Positions 9,324 to 18,542 of a DNA stretch of 64,000 bases are shown here, one piece after another. The translations under genes and the position numbers were made by a program. Source of the DNA: OCS116 cluster bacterium AG-390-A19 (GTDB lineage Bacteria; Pseudomonadota; Alphaproteobacteria; MED-G09); assembly GCA_003278145.1 (NCBI GenBank), contig QCGV01000002.1, positions 62,001 through 126,000 on the forward strand, given 5' to 3'. Each line of letters begins with the position of its first letter. Positions within the stretch are counted from its first letter, which is position 1. The notes beneath the pieces are model-generated. The model saw only the letters and a list, made by a program, of their open reading frames with translations. It was not told the DNA's origin and did no database searches.

Positions 9324-11122
9324 TTATCTTTTACTTTATCATTATTTTTATCACTAACTATTGATAATTTCTTTACTTCTTCAATTGAGGTGATTTCGAC
9401 TTTATCAAATTCCATTTCAGCTTTTTTATAAATTGGGTGCTCTTTAATTAGTGACTGAAGCTCTCGCTCACTATCATCTCTTTTTTCTTTAATGGTTTTT
9501 TGCCCTTGGGATGAAGAATTAATAATAATCCACTTTTGAGAAGTCCACTCCTGAAGCTTATTTGATAAAGTGGATAATATTTTTTCATTATTATCTAAAA
9601 CATTTAATTCTATTTTACCTTTTTCAAAAGATACAAGACTAACGTTATTTTCTAAATCATATTGAAGTCGTATATTTTTCTTTAATCTAGCTAATTCAAT
9701 AATATCTTCGAAACTTTGGGGAGTAGCATCATTAGTTTCTTCTTCTATTTTTTCTTGCCGGATGTGTTTTACAGATGTAGTTGAAACATTGCTTGAAGAG
9801 TGAGCTATTTGAGAATTAGGACTTTTTTTTTCCGTTAACGATAAATTATCTTCTTCAATTTTTTTAATTATTTCGTCTGGGGTTGGAAGATCGGAAATAT
9901 ATGACATTCTTATAATAGCCATTTCAAGAGCAGATAAAGGTTTTGAAAAATTTTTAATTTCTGATGAGGCTTTTAAAATCATTTGCCAATAACGTGACAA
10001 GTGCTTGACACTGACTCTCTCTTTCAGTGTCTTTATTCTTTTAAAACCATCAGGCCCTAAAGATAGGTTGTCATCCTCGCTATTAGTTACTTTAAGCCTT
10101 GTTAACTCATGAATAAGATCACCTAAGCTTTCAATTAAATTTACAGGATCTGTACCGATGTCTACTTGATCCTTGACTTCAAAGAGTGCTTTTTCTATTT
10201 CTGTATTAGAAATATATTCATACAAATCTATTACTCTACTCTGATCAGACATCCCTAGCATTTGACGTATCTTTTCCTCTGAAATATTTCCATCGGTTGA
10301 TAGCGCCATTGCTTGATCAAGTAAGGATAGGCTATCTCTTGCTGATCCACCGGAGGCTCTAGCAATCAAATCGATTATCGGATCATCAATAGAAACCATT
10401 TCTTTTTCACAGACTTTATTAATAAGTGACCGAATCATATCATTGTCAAATCTTCTTAAATCAAATCGCTGGCATCTAGAAAGAATCGTTAATGGTATTT
10501 TTTGTACTTCTGTTGTAGCAAAAATAAATTTTACATGTGCCGGAGGTTCTTCGAGGGTTTTTAGTAAGCCATTAAAAGCTGCCTTAGAGAGCATATGGAC
10601 TTCATCAATTATATATATTTTATAACGCGCTGATGAGGGAGAATAATTAACTGAATCTATTATTTCTCTTATATCTGCGATACCGGTTCGTGATGCTGCA
10701 TCCATTTCAATGACATCTATGTGTCGAGATTCCATTATCTCTTCACAATGTTTACCAATCTCAGACATCTCTATATTTGGTTCATTTATTAAATCAGTCT
10801 CATAGTTAAGAGACCTTGCCAATAATCTTGCGGTTGTAGTTTTCCCTATCCCTCTTACTCCTGTTAAGATATAAGCATGGGCGATTCTATTTGTTTTGAA
10901 TGCATTTTTAAGTGTTTGAACCATAATTTCTTGGCCCATAAGGTCATCAAAATTTTGCGGACGATACTTTCGGGCAAGAACTTTATAACTATTTTTAAAA
11001 GATGATTTTTCATCACCCTTTTTTGCTTCAGATAAAAAATCATCTTGGTTTTCATCACTCATAGTAGGAGTTGTATCCATAGATGAGTCATCAGTTTCTT
11101 CTATATTGTCTGATGTAACCAA
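9320..11122 (-). CDS. dnaX: DNA polymerase III subunits gamma/tau
   Basis: Clamp-loader ATPase that organises the replicative polymerase. The product is 600 residues from a TTG start with AGAGGA upstream. It has an acidic extension of about 45 residues, then Walker [10 protein letters not shown] (88-96), Walker B IIDEVH (171-176), the sensor ATTEVQKIP and the SRC arginine finger. The zinc module (about 107-128) keeps only C126 of four cysteines, as commonly seen in alphaproteobacteria. Codons 431-434 contain nine consecutive A residues; a -1 slip there meets a stop two codons later, giving a predicted short gamma-like form of 435 residues beside full-length tau. Confidence 0.96.
   Translation of the reverse strand: MVTSDNIEETDDSSMDTTPTMSDENQDDFLSEAKKGDEKSSFKNSYKVLARKYRPQNFDDLMGQEIMVQTLKNAFKTNRIAHAYILTGVRGIGKTTTARLLARSLNYETDLINEPNIEMSEIGKHCEEIMESRHIDVIEMDAASRTGIADIREIIDSVNYSPSSARYKIYIIDEVHMLSKAAFNGLLKTLEEPPAHVKFIFATTEVQKIPLTILSRCQRFDLRRFDNDMIRSLINKVCEKEMVSIDDPIIDLIARASGGSARDSLSLLDQAMALSTDGNISEEKIRQMLGMSDQSRVIDLYEYISNTEIEKALFEVKDQVDIGTDPVNLIESLGDLIHELTRLKVTNSEDDNLSLGPDGFKRIKTLKERVSVKHLSRYWQMILKASSEIKNFSKPLSALEMAIIRMSYISDLPTPDEIIKKIEEDNLSLTEKKSPNSQIAHSSSNVSTTSVKHIRQEKIEEETNDATPQSFEDIIELARLKKNIRLQYDLENNVSLVSFEKGKIELNVLDNNEKILSTLSNKLQEWTSQKWIIINSSSQGQKTIKEKRDDSERELQSLIKEHPIYKKAEMEFDKVEITSIEEVKKLSIVSDKNNDKVKDK
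9816..9832 (-). promoter_or_regulatory. Candidate programmed slippage site in dnaX (A9 tract with -1 stop)
   Basis: On the coding strand GAA AAA AAA AGT (E431-K-K-S434) forms G followed by A9 at 9831-9823. Adding one A, or a ribosomal -1 shift, yields AAG TCC TAA: two residues, then stop at 9818-9816. Losing one A also reaches a stop after a few codons. E. coli dnaX shifts at A AAA AAG to make a 431-residue gamma, and Thermus thermophilus uses transcriptional slippage on A9. No strong upstream Shine-Dalgarno or downstream hairpin is visible, which favours transcriptional slippage. The site is seen directly; its use is inferred. Confidence 0.5.
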
Positions 11123-11240
11123 AATATCCTCTTAAAAAAAATCATATAACAATCTTAAAACAGTTTATACTTTTATAGAAAAAACCCAATACCATATTAG
11201 ACTAATAAGATTAATTATCATAGAATATAGAGAGGTTTTC

Positions 11241-12194
11241 ATGAATGTTTATCCAAATATATTTAGTAATAATCCATTAGACAGGGTTTCTTATTTAAGA
11301 TCTAAACCAGAATGGATTAAAGAGACTATTGTAAAGGAAGATACTGTATTTGTTGCATTCTGGAGAGGTAAACCTTTTGTTTCAAATGTTCCAGGTTTAA
11401 TTTCAGGAAATTCTTTACCAGACCAACATAGCCCAGCATTATTTCCATTAAATTTTTTTGAAGAGAAAATAATAAATGTTTCTATGGTAATTTTCTTGGG
11501 TCTTTTAAATGGAAAAGCATATTTTAGTATTGATCTATCAAGGGTCTCTGATCCAGAAAATGAAGCGGGATTGAAAGACTTAGGAACTTTTGAGGATCTA
11601 ATGGCACTATCCTCACAGGCAATAGATCCAGGTGAATTAGCAATTTTGGGACAAGCTAAAGCCATTTTTGAATGGCACAATAGTCATAAATTTTGTTCGC
11701 GATGTGGCTCTGAGAGTTCATTAGCTGAGGCCGGGTATAAAAGAATATGTAATGAATGCAACTCAGAACACTTCCCAAGAACAGATCCAGTTGTGATAAT
11801 GCTTGCGACATATAATGACAGGGCCTTCCTAGGTAGACAAAAAAGATTTCCGCCAGGAATGTATTCAGCATTAGCAGGATTTGTAGAGCATGGTGAGTCA
11901 ATTGAAGAAGCTGTAGCAAGAGAACTAAATGAAGAAGCTGGAATTTCTACAAAGGACGTCTATTATCACTCAAGCCAACCCTGGGCTTTCCCTTTTTCTT
12001 TAATGATTGGCTGCATTGCAGAAGCTAATTCAGAAAATTTTAAACTAGATGAAATAGAAATTGACGAAGGAAGGTGGTTTTCTCGAGCAGAACTTAAAGA
12101 CGCAATAGAAGGTGATAAAAATTCTAATTTTTTTGTTCCACCGAGTATGGCCATTGCACATCATTTGATAAAAAACTTTGTATATAATAAATAG
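11241..12194 (+). CDS. nudC: NADH pyrophosphatase / NAD-cap RNA hydrolase
   Basis: Nudix hydrolase that splits NAD(H), and NAD caps of RNA, to NMN plus AMP. The product is 317 residues. A zinc ribbon uses C152, C155, C170 and C173. The Nudix box GFVEHGESIEEAVARELNEEAG (about 213-235) is complete, and the NudC-specific SQPWAFPFSLMIG follows at 245-257. A poorly conserved N-terminal domain is as expected. It is divergent from dnaX across 118 nt and is followed closely by a secreted beta-helix protein of unrelated function. Confidence 0.95.
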   Translation: MNVYPNIFSNNPLDRVSYLRSKPEWIKETIVKEDTVFVAFWRGKPFVSNVPGLISGNSLPDQHSPALFPLNFFEEKIINVSMVIFLGLLNGKAYFSIDLSRVSDPENEAGLKDLGTFEDLMALSSQAIDPGELAILGQAKAIFEWHNSHKFCSRCGSESSLAEAGYKRICNECNSEHFPRTDPVVIMLATYNDRAFLGRQKRFPPGMYSALAGFVEHGESIEEAVARELNEEAGISTKDVYYHSSQPWAFPFSLMIGCIAEANSENFKLDEIEIDEGRWFSRAELKDAIEGDKNSNFFVPPSMAIAHHLIKNFVYNK

Positions 12195-12201
12195 AATACC
12201 T

Positions 12202-13440
12202 ATGAATAAAAAATTACATAAAATATTATTAAGTTTCATTTTTTTAATTACTCTTTCAGATCAAGTTTGGTCAATAACAATAAAACCTGGGCCGCTATCA
12301 TATGAAGAAATTCAAACCGCGTTAATTTTCGCAAACCCAGGTGATACTATAAACCTTGATGAAGGGATATTTAATTTTGAAGATGGTCTCTCTTTGAGTA
12401 TAGATAATGTAACTATTCAAGGTAAGGGAATGGATAAAACGATACTTTCATTTAAAAATCAAAAATCCGGTGCTGAAGGATTAATGGTTACATCTAATAA
12501 AGTTATTTTAAAAGATTTTGCCATAGAAGATACGATTGGTGATGCAATTGTTGTAAAAGGAGCTGAAGGAATATCCTTTATAAGAATTCGTACTGAGTGG
12601 ACAGGTGGCCCTAAAGAAACTAATGGTGCATATGGATTATACCCAGTACAAAGCAAAGATGTTTTAATTAAAGAGTGCATTGCAATAGGTGCCTCGGACG
12701 CTGGAATATATGTAGGCCAATCGGAAAGAATAAAAGTAATAGATAGCGTTGCAAAATTTAATGTAGCCGGAATAGAAATTGAAAATAGTTATTATGCCGA
12801 AGTAATTGGAAATATAGCAGAGCATAACACAGGAGGTATTTTAGTCTTTGATTTACCTGACCTTCCACAACAAGGAGGTCATAGTGTTTTAATTTCTAAA
12901 AATAAAGTCATGAATAATGATACTAAAAATTTTGCTCCAGAAGGAAATATAGTTGGCAAAACACCCAACGGAACTGGGATAATGATTATGGCTAATGAAA
13001 ATATTGAAGTTAAGGAAAATGATATCAGGAATAATGCAACAGCAGGTATCCTTATAGTAAGTTATCAAGAGGAAACTGACGATAAAAACTACAATCCAAT
13101 TCCTAATAAAATATATATTCACAACAATACCCTTGTTAATAACGGCTATGATGTTGATAAAAAAAGAGCTGGGCCAATTTCAGATGTAATTCCAGGAAAA
13201 GCTCCCGAGATTATCTGGGATGGTGTAACACCTATAAGTGAATGGCTACGAATTAAACCGTCAAAAAGAGTAATACTAGGTAAAAATTTTTCAGATAAGG
13301 GTGAAGCAGATTTTGTAAATCTTAAATTAATGACTAAATATTTAATTCCAAGATTCCACAAGATTGATAAAAATCTTCATAATTATTTAGGGGAAATTGA
13401 ATCATTGGAACCAGTATCTTTTTTGAAGGAAATTAATTGA
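12202..13440 (+). CDS. Secreted parallel beta-helix repeat protein (TIGR03805-like)
   Basis: From the ATG at 12202 the protein is 412 residues and starts with a probable signal peptide (MNKKLHKILLSFIFLITLSDQVWS), so it should act outside the cytoplasm. The body is a run of short beta-strand turns of the right-handed beta-helix type: DNVTIQGKGMDKTIL, SNKVILKDFAIEDTIGDAIVV, AEGISFIRIRTEW, NNATAGILIVSYQ. It overlaps the next gene, a two-CxxCH protein, by 4 nt. From memory this pair is the uncharacterised two-gene unit TIGR03805/TIGR03806. A frame opening at 12178 (TTG) overlaps nudC and would spoil the signal peptide. The molecular function is unknown. Confidence 0.8.
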   Translation: MNKKLHKILLSFIFLITLSDQVWSITIKPGPLSYEEIQTALIFANPGDTINLDEGIFNFEDGLSLSIDNVTIQGKGMDKTILSFKNQKSGAEGLMVTSNKVILKDFAIEDTIGDAIVVKGAEGISFIRIRTEWTGGPKETNGAYGLYPVQSKDVLIKECIAIGASDAGIYVGQSERIKVIDSVAKFNVAGIEIENSYYAEVIGNIAEHNTGGILVFDLPDLPQQGGHSVLISKNKVMNNDTKNFAPEGNIVGKTPNGTGIMIMANENIEVKENDIRNNATAGILIVSYQEETDDKNYNPIPNKIYIHNNTLVNNGYDVDKKRAGPISDVIPGKAPEIIWDGVTPISEWLRIKPSKRVILGKNFSDKGEADFVNLKLMTKYLIPRFHKIDKNLHNYLGEIESLEPVSFLKEIN

Positions 13441-14456
13441 TAAAAATACTTAATTTTTTATTTTTGCTAGTATGTTTTTTGACAGCAATTTCTCTTGAGG
13501 CTTCTCCAAAAAAATTGTTATCAGATTATAACTTTTTTAAAGAAATAGAAAAACAAATACCAAATGAAAATGTTATTCCCTATCATCTAGCTAGTCCATT
13601 ATTTTCTGACTATACATATAAATTTCGTTTCGTATCTATGCCCAATGGAGAATTTGCTCAATACAACTATAATGAGGTTTTTAACTTTCCAGTAGGGACA
13701 AAAATTATAAAAACATTCGCATATCCAGTTGATGATCGAGATTTATCTCTAGGATTTCAACTTCTGGAGACAAGACTATTAATCAAAGATAAAAATGGTT
13801 GGTACCCGCTTTCATATATTTGGAAAGAAGATCAAGATGATGCAGAACTTAAATATATTGGTAAAACTATTAATGCAAAATGGATAGATAAGAACGGGGT
13901 ACAACAAGTAAATAGATATAGAGTTCCTAATATTAATCAATGCGGAAGTTGCCATAATTTGAATAAAGTAATAATGCCAATAGGTCCAAAAGGAAGAAAT
14001 TTAGATGTTGATTTTTTCTATCAACATGGAATGGAAAATCAAATAGATTACTGGGAAAAAATAAATATATTAGAAAATATTCCATCTAACAGAAAAAATC
14101 CAACTGCTATTTGGAATCTAGAATCAGAAACAATAGAAAATAGAGCAAGAGCATATTTAGATATTAATTGTGCACATTGTCATAGAGAGGGAGGCTCTGC
14201 TGGAAATTCTGGTTTTTATTTATCACATGAAGAAACAAATAATACTAGCCTAGGTATAATGAAAAAACCTGTAGCTGCTGGTAGAGGAAGCGGAGGATTA
14301 AAATATGTGATTAAGCCTGGGATCTCGGAGGAATCAATACTATTGTATAGAATGGCATCCACTGATCCAGGTGTTATGATGCCAGAATTAAGTAGAAATA
14401 TGGAACATAAAGAGGCTATTCCATTAATTAAAGAATGGATAGACTCAATCAACTAG
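13437..14456 (+). CDS. Secreted two-CxxCH protein (HNE_0200/SO2930-like diheme family)
   Basis: A 339-residue protein that begins with a hydrophobic signal (IKILNFLFLLVCFLTAISLEA). It has two c-type heme motifs: CGSCH at 169-173 and CAHCH at 245-249, with candidate methionine ligands in the C-terminal part (PGVMMPEL). The start is TTG, with AAGGA eight bases upstream and a 4-nt overlap with the beta-helix gene, so expression is coupled. The partner and motifs fit the TIGR03806/SO2930 family, predicted periplasmic diheme proteins of unknown role. Electron transfer or oxidation of an extracytoplasmic substrate held by the beta-helix protein is a guess. Confidence 0.78.
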   Translation: MIKILNFLFLLVCFLTAISLEASPKKLLSDYNFFKEIEKQIPNENVIPYHLASPLFSDYTYKFRFVSMPNGEFAQYNYNEVFNFPVGTKIIKTFAYPVDDRDLSLGFQLLETRLLIKDKNGWYPLSYIWKEDQDDAELKYIGKTINAKWIDKNGVQQVNRYRVPNINQCGSCHNLNKVIMPIGPKGRNLDVDFFYQHGMENQIDYWEKINILENIPSNRKNPTAIWNLESETIENRARAYLDINCAHCHREGGSAGNSGFYLSHEETNNTSLGIMKKPVAAGRGSGGLKYVIKPGISEESILLYRMASTDPGVMMPELSRNMEHKEAIPLIKEWIDSIN

Positions 14457-14466
14457 GAGTTAAAAA

Positions 14467-14886
14467 ATGACTGAAAATCATATAGAGACCGGAAGCTGTT
14501 TATGCGGGAAAATTAAATATGAATTCAACAGAAAAGACGTTATCTCCGCAGGTCATTGTCATTGCAAGGATTGCCAAAAAATAACTGGGTCTGGAAAAGC
14601 AACAATAGTGTTTGTTCATACCAAAAAATTAAAAATTAATGATGATTATAAAGTTTATTCAGTTGTTGGACATGATGGAACAAATGTTCATAGAGGCTTT
14701 TGTCCTGAATGTGGTTCTCCAGTTATAAGCTATGTTACTGAGCAGCCAAATCTGAGATTTATTAAGGCTGGTAGCTTGGATAACTCTTCTTGGATAGAGA
14801 TCGAATCAAGCTTTTGGTCAGTTTCAGCCTGTAAGTGGGATCCAATAAATAACTCAATACCAAGTTTTGAAAAAAACCCTACATAA
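14467..14886 (+). CDS. GFA-family (Mss4-fold) zinc protein
   Basis: A 139-residue protein with the GFA-family cysteine pattern: GSCLCGKIKYEF (C11, C13), HCHCKDCQK (C31, C33, C36) and FCPECGSPV further on, which bind zinc in an Mss4-like beta-sandwich. The founding member was described as glutathione-dependent formaldehyde-activating enzyme, but most members have no proven activity. It starts 10 nt after the diheme gene and faces a Rieske oxygenase in convergent orientation, 12 nt apart. The name should be read as a fold assignment only. Confidence 0.8.
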   Translation: MTENHIETGSCLCGKIKYEFNRKDVISAGHCHCKDCQKITGSGKATIVFVHTKKLKINDDYKVYSVVGHDGTNVHRGFCPECGSPVISYVTEQPNLRFIKAGSLDNSSWIEIESSFWSVSACKWDPINNSIPSFEKNPT

Positions 14887-14898
14887 AATATTTCATTA

Positions 14899-16287
14899 TT
14901 ATTTAGGTATCTTACCATTTAAATAATCATGAAGAGTTTCATGAAAAAATCTAACCCTTGACTCCTGAGCAGCCAAATAAGGCTCTTGATAACCTCTTGA
15001 TCTTACTCCACGTCTTAGGCCATCAGTTAGTTGCCAATCTTGATACACAACGTGATCCCATAGATCTTCCACACCTTTGCCTCCGTCATATTCACGGAAA
15101 TCTAATTCAACCTCTTGAAGTTTTACTGGATTCACCTTTGTGCGGCTAATAAATTCTTGCTCATGGCTATCATCTCTTCCAGTCTTGCCTATACCTTTTG
15201 CTGAACCACCTATCGGATAACCCATATCCCAAAGGTCAAAAAAACATTTTTCAGGATCTGTTGGATGAGGAAACCAATTTAAAAGAATACAACCATCAGC
15301 TTGAACACCCATTGCTATATTTGGAAAAACAAATTGAAATGGACTTTCTGTTAATTCTTCATCAGATAGATTCTCATAATGAAAATAACCCTTCTCTTTA
15401 TAATTTTTTCTTTTAGCTTCTTTTAAATCTAACCACCCTTGCTCTGATAAATTCTCATAATCAGAATATTTTGACGTATCAACACCCCAATCTTCTAAAA
15501 TCATTTTGAAGGGATGGTCCTCTCCTTCAGGTACCTTGTCTCTAAGAGATGGACGACCCATTTGAATAATTCTTGCATGTCCTTTTGGAAACATTTCATA
15601 CCTAGAGGTAAAATGATCCTGATCTATAACAGAAGGAACTTGAGGGTGTACAAATCTAGTATGATATGACTCATTAAAATTATCACAAAAGAATTTCCAA
15701 TTTACATCAAGTTCAACCCTTACCCACTGAGCCCTGATTTGATCTTTAAAATTATGATTTTTATAAATTTCAGGAAGAGGATCTAAGTATTCCATAAGAT
15801 CAGGTGCATCTTCATTCATAGTGTAGAAAATAAAACCATCCCAAGTATCAACCCTTACTTCAACTAGTTTTCTTTTTCCAACAGGGCTTCCTTGAGGATA
15901 GTCATCCTCATCTGGGCAGCTAATCACATTGCCATCTAATCCAAATTCCCAATCGTGATATGGACATCTAAATGAATTCTGAAAACTATCGCATTCAACA
16001 AGTCTTTGTCCTCTGTGAGCACAGCTATTATAAAAGCCTTTTAGAGATCCATCATTTTGTCTAACAATTATTACAGACTCAGTAACAAGGTCATGAACAA
16101 TATAATCACCAGCTTCTTTTAGTTGAACTTCTCTACCAGCAATAAGCCAGATTTTTGTCCACATATGCTCCCATTCTTTAGCCATAAATTCTTTACTAAA
16201 GTATCTGTCATTAGTAATAGGATCACCTCTAAGATTACTAGGCTCTTTACCATCTATTGCTAATTTATGCGTATCGACTTTACCCAC
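14899..16287 (-). CDS. Rieske non-heme iron oxygenase, alpha subunit (copy 1)
   Basis: Oxygenase component of a Rieske-type ring-hydroxylating or demethylating system. The 462 residues carry the [2Fe-2S] motif C89-x-H91...C108-x2-H111 (CAHRG...CPYHDW) and the mononuclear iron site CDNFNESYHTRFVHP with bridging D202 and ligands H209 and H214. The start is GTG with GGGGTG upstream. It stands alone on the minus strand with no reductase, ferredoxin or small subunit beside it, several kb from the four related genes downstream. It resembles copies 2 and 3 (DNFNESYH) more than copies 4 and 5. The substrate is unknown. Confidence 0.9.
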   Translation of the reverse strand: MGKVDTHKLAIDGKEPSNLRGDPITNDRYFSKEFMAKEWEHMWTKIWLIAGREVQLKEAGDYIVHDLVTESVIIVRQNDGSLKGFYNSCAHRGQRLVECDSFQNSFRCPYHDWEFGLDGNVISCPDEDDYPQGSPVGKRKLVEVRVDTWDGFIFYTMNEDAPDLMEYLDPLPEIYKNHNFKDQIRAQWVRVELDVNWKFFCDNFNESYHTRFVHPQVPSVIDQDHFTSRYEMFPKGHARIIQMGRPSLRDKVPEGEDHPFKMILEDWGVDTSKYSDYENLSEQGWLDLKEAKRKNYKEKGYFHYENLSDEELTESPFQFVFPNIAMGVQADGCILLNWFPHPTDPEKCFFDLWDMGYPIGGSAKGIGKTGRDDSHEQEFISRTKVNPVKLQEVELDFREYDGGKGVEDLWDHVVYQDWQLTDGLRRGVRSRGYQEPYLAAQESRVRFFHETLHDYLNGKIPK

Positions 16288-16345
16288 TTAACACCCCTAT
16301 TAAAAATAAAAATATTATAATGAGATATGTTTAATTGTAAATTAT

Positions 16346-17557
16346 TTACTGTCTGTAATTAGTTTCACCGTGCGATGATATGTCTAAGCCCTCTTCTTCA
16401 TGAGAATCTTCTACCCTTAAACCAGTTAAAGCTTTTACAATTACTATAATAATTAGTGATGCAATAATGGACCATACAAAAACAGATGCAACTCCAATTA
16501 ACTGTACATTAAATTGAGATGATGCACTCATACCATCTGCATAACCTGCGCCTCCAATGTTAGAATCTGTTAAGAATGATACCAATAAAATACCTAACAC
16601 ACCTCCAGCGCCATGAACTGCAAAAACATCTAATGAGTCATCAACCTTAAGTGTATTCTTTACAAAGGAAACAAGGACATAACAAATAATACCTGCGGAA
16701 CCACCAATTATTAAAGCGCCAATTGGACCAACGAATCCAGAAGCAGGTGTAATTGAGGCTAGACCGGCTATTGTTCCTGTCACTAAACCTACTAGAGTAG
16801 GTTTTCCAAATTTCAACCAATCTATAAACATCCAAACTAAAGATGCAGTTGCGGCAGAAACATGTGTAACTAACATTGCCATCCCAGCATCTTCATTAGC
16901 CGCTAGAGCGCTACCAGCATTAAAGCCAAACCAACCAACCCACAGCATTGATGCTCCAATCATAACTAATGCAGGATTATGAGGGGGATCAACTTGATCC
17001 GGAAAACCTTTTCTTGGACCTAGAGCTGCAGCTAATACAAGGGCAGAAATTCCTGCAGTTAAGTGAACAACTAATCCACCTGCATAATCCAAAATACCCA
17101 TCTCAGCAAGCCAGCCACCGCCCCAAATCCAATGTGTAACTGGGGCATAAACAACAACTAACCATAAACCACTGAATAATAATACAGCACTAAATTTAAT
17201 TCTTTCAACATATGCTCCAACCATTAGAGCAGGAGTTATAATTGCAAATGTCATTTGAAACATAAAAAATACAGACTCAGGAATATCTCCAGAAAGTGAA
17301 CTTCTTTCAATTCCTGAGAAGAAGGAATTTTGCAATCCGCCAACCCATTGACTACCCTCAGAAAAAGCTAAGCTATAACCAACAGCAAGCCAAATCAAAG
17401 AAGCTAAACAAGCAATGGCTATACACTGCATCAAGACAGATAAAATATTTTTTGATTTAACTAAACCACCATAAAATAAAGCTAATCCTGGTAAAGTCAT
17501 AAAAAGTACTAAAGCCGTAGAAATTAAAATCCAAGCAGTATTTCCTGTGTCTAACAT
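16346..17557 (-). CDS. amt: Ammonium transporter (Amt family)
   Basis: Membrane channel/transporter for ammonium. The 403-residue protein is made almost entirely of hydrophobic helices and has family motifs FYGGLVKSKN near the N-terminus, THWIWGGGWL, DYAGGLVVHLTAG, GWFGFNAGSAL and DVFAVHGAGG. A very strong ribosome binding site (AAGGGGGG) precedes the ATG. The usual partner glnK, which controls the channel, is not adjacent. No sigma-54 promoter was seen in the 149 nt upstream, so nitrogen control cannot be read from the sequence. Confidence 0.95.
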   Translation of the reverse strand: MLDTGNTAWILISTALVLFMTLPGLALFYGGLVKSKNILSVLMQCIAIACLASLIWLAVGYSLAFSEGSQWVGGLQNSFFSGIERSSLSGDIPESVFFMFQMTFAIITPALMVGAYVERIKFSAVLLFSGLWLVVVYAPVTHWIWGGGWLAEMGILDYAGGLVVHLTAGISALVLAAALGPRKGFPDQVDPPHNPALVMIGASMLWVGWFGFNAGSALAANEDAGMAMLVTHVSAATASLVWMFIDWLKFGKPTLVGLVTGTIAGLASITPASGFVGPIGALIIGGSAGIICYVLVSFVKNTLKVDDSLDVFAVHGAGGVLGILLVSFLTDSNIGGAGYADGMSASSQFNVQLIGVASVFVWSIIASLIIIVIVKALTGLRVEDSHEEEGLDISSHGETNYRQ

Positions 17558-17706
17558 TATTATTTCCCCCCTTAATATAAAATTTAATACGAAATATTAA
17601 TATTACAACTATACATAATTAAGAATAAATTAATATCTATTTTTTATACTTTTTTGAGAGAAAACCTATACTTTGAGGCTTAAATAACACAAGTTACACA
17701 CTATAA

Positions 17707-18537
17707 TTATCTATCCTTTTTCGATGAGTAAACACCTAAAATAGTAACTTCTTCAGAATAATGAGACAATTCATCAAGTGCTAACTTTATCGACTCTTCT
17801 TGAAAATGCCCTTCAATATCAACATAAAACTGGGTAGCTAAAAAACTTCCATCAACTTGATAACTTTCCAATTTAAGCATGTTCACACCATTAGTAGCAA
17901 AGCCACCTAAGGCCTTATATAATGCTGATGGAACATTCTTAACCTTGAAAACTAATGTTGTAATCATAGGACCATCCAATTCTGTAAATTTATTATCCTC
18001 ACGGCTTAGAATTAGAAATCTTGTAGTATTAAATCCTTTATCTTCCATATTTTCTTTAAGGATTTTCAAATTATAAATCTCTGCAGCAAGCGGTGAGGCT
18101 ATTGCTCCAATAGATATATCATTTATTTCAGAAATTTCCCTTGCAGATCCAGCTGTATCTGCTGAAGATTTTGGATCCAATCCCAATTCCTTTATTGAAT
18201 TACGACACTGGCTTAATGCCATCTCATGACTCCTTACTGTGGAAAGAGTTTTCAATGAGGAACCTTCAACCCCCATTAAGGCATGATGAATTTCAAGAAA
18301 AAATTCACCGATTATCTTTAGACCAGATGTTGGCATCAATCTATGAATATCTGCAACGCGACCTGCTATGGAGTTTTCAATAGGGATCATAGCGTAGTCA
18401 TTTTTTTTATTAATAACATTACTAAAAACTTGATCAAAAGTACCACAAGCAACAGGCGTTAGATCCTTATTATAAAGATCACATGCTATATGTGAGTTAG
18501 CTCCAGGCTCTCCTTGATATGCAATTGTTTTTTTCAT
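17707..18537 (-). CDS. pheA: Prephenate dehydratase
   Basis: Converts prephenate to phenylpyruvate in phenylalanine synthesis. At 276 residues it is the monofunctional form without chorismate mutase. Visible motifs are IAYQGEPGANSHIA at the start, PIENSIAGRV, the catalytic GFNTTRFLIL, and a C-terminal ACT domain with NGVNMLKLESYQ, which binds phenylalanine for feedback inhibition. It lies 5 nt after kdsB, the usual alphaproteobacterial pairing. Confidence 0.95.
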   Translation of the reverse strand: MKKTIAYQGEPGANSHIACDLYNKDLTPVACGTFDQVFSNVINKKNDYAMIPIENSIAGRVADIHRLMPTSGLKIIGEFFLEIHHALMGVEGSSLKTLSTVRSHEMALSQCRNSIKELGLDPKSSADTAGSAREISEINDISIGAIASPLAAEIYNLKILKENMEDKGFNTTRFLILSREDNKFTELDGPMITTLVFKVKNVPSALYKALGGFATNGVNMLKLESYQVDGSFLATQFYVDIEGHFQEESIKLALDELSHYSEEVTILGVYSSKKDR

Positions 18538-18542
18538 ATTAA

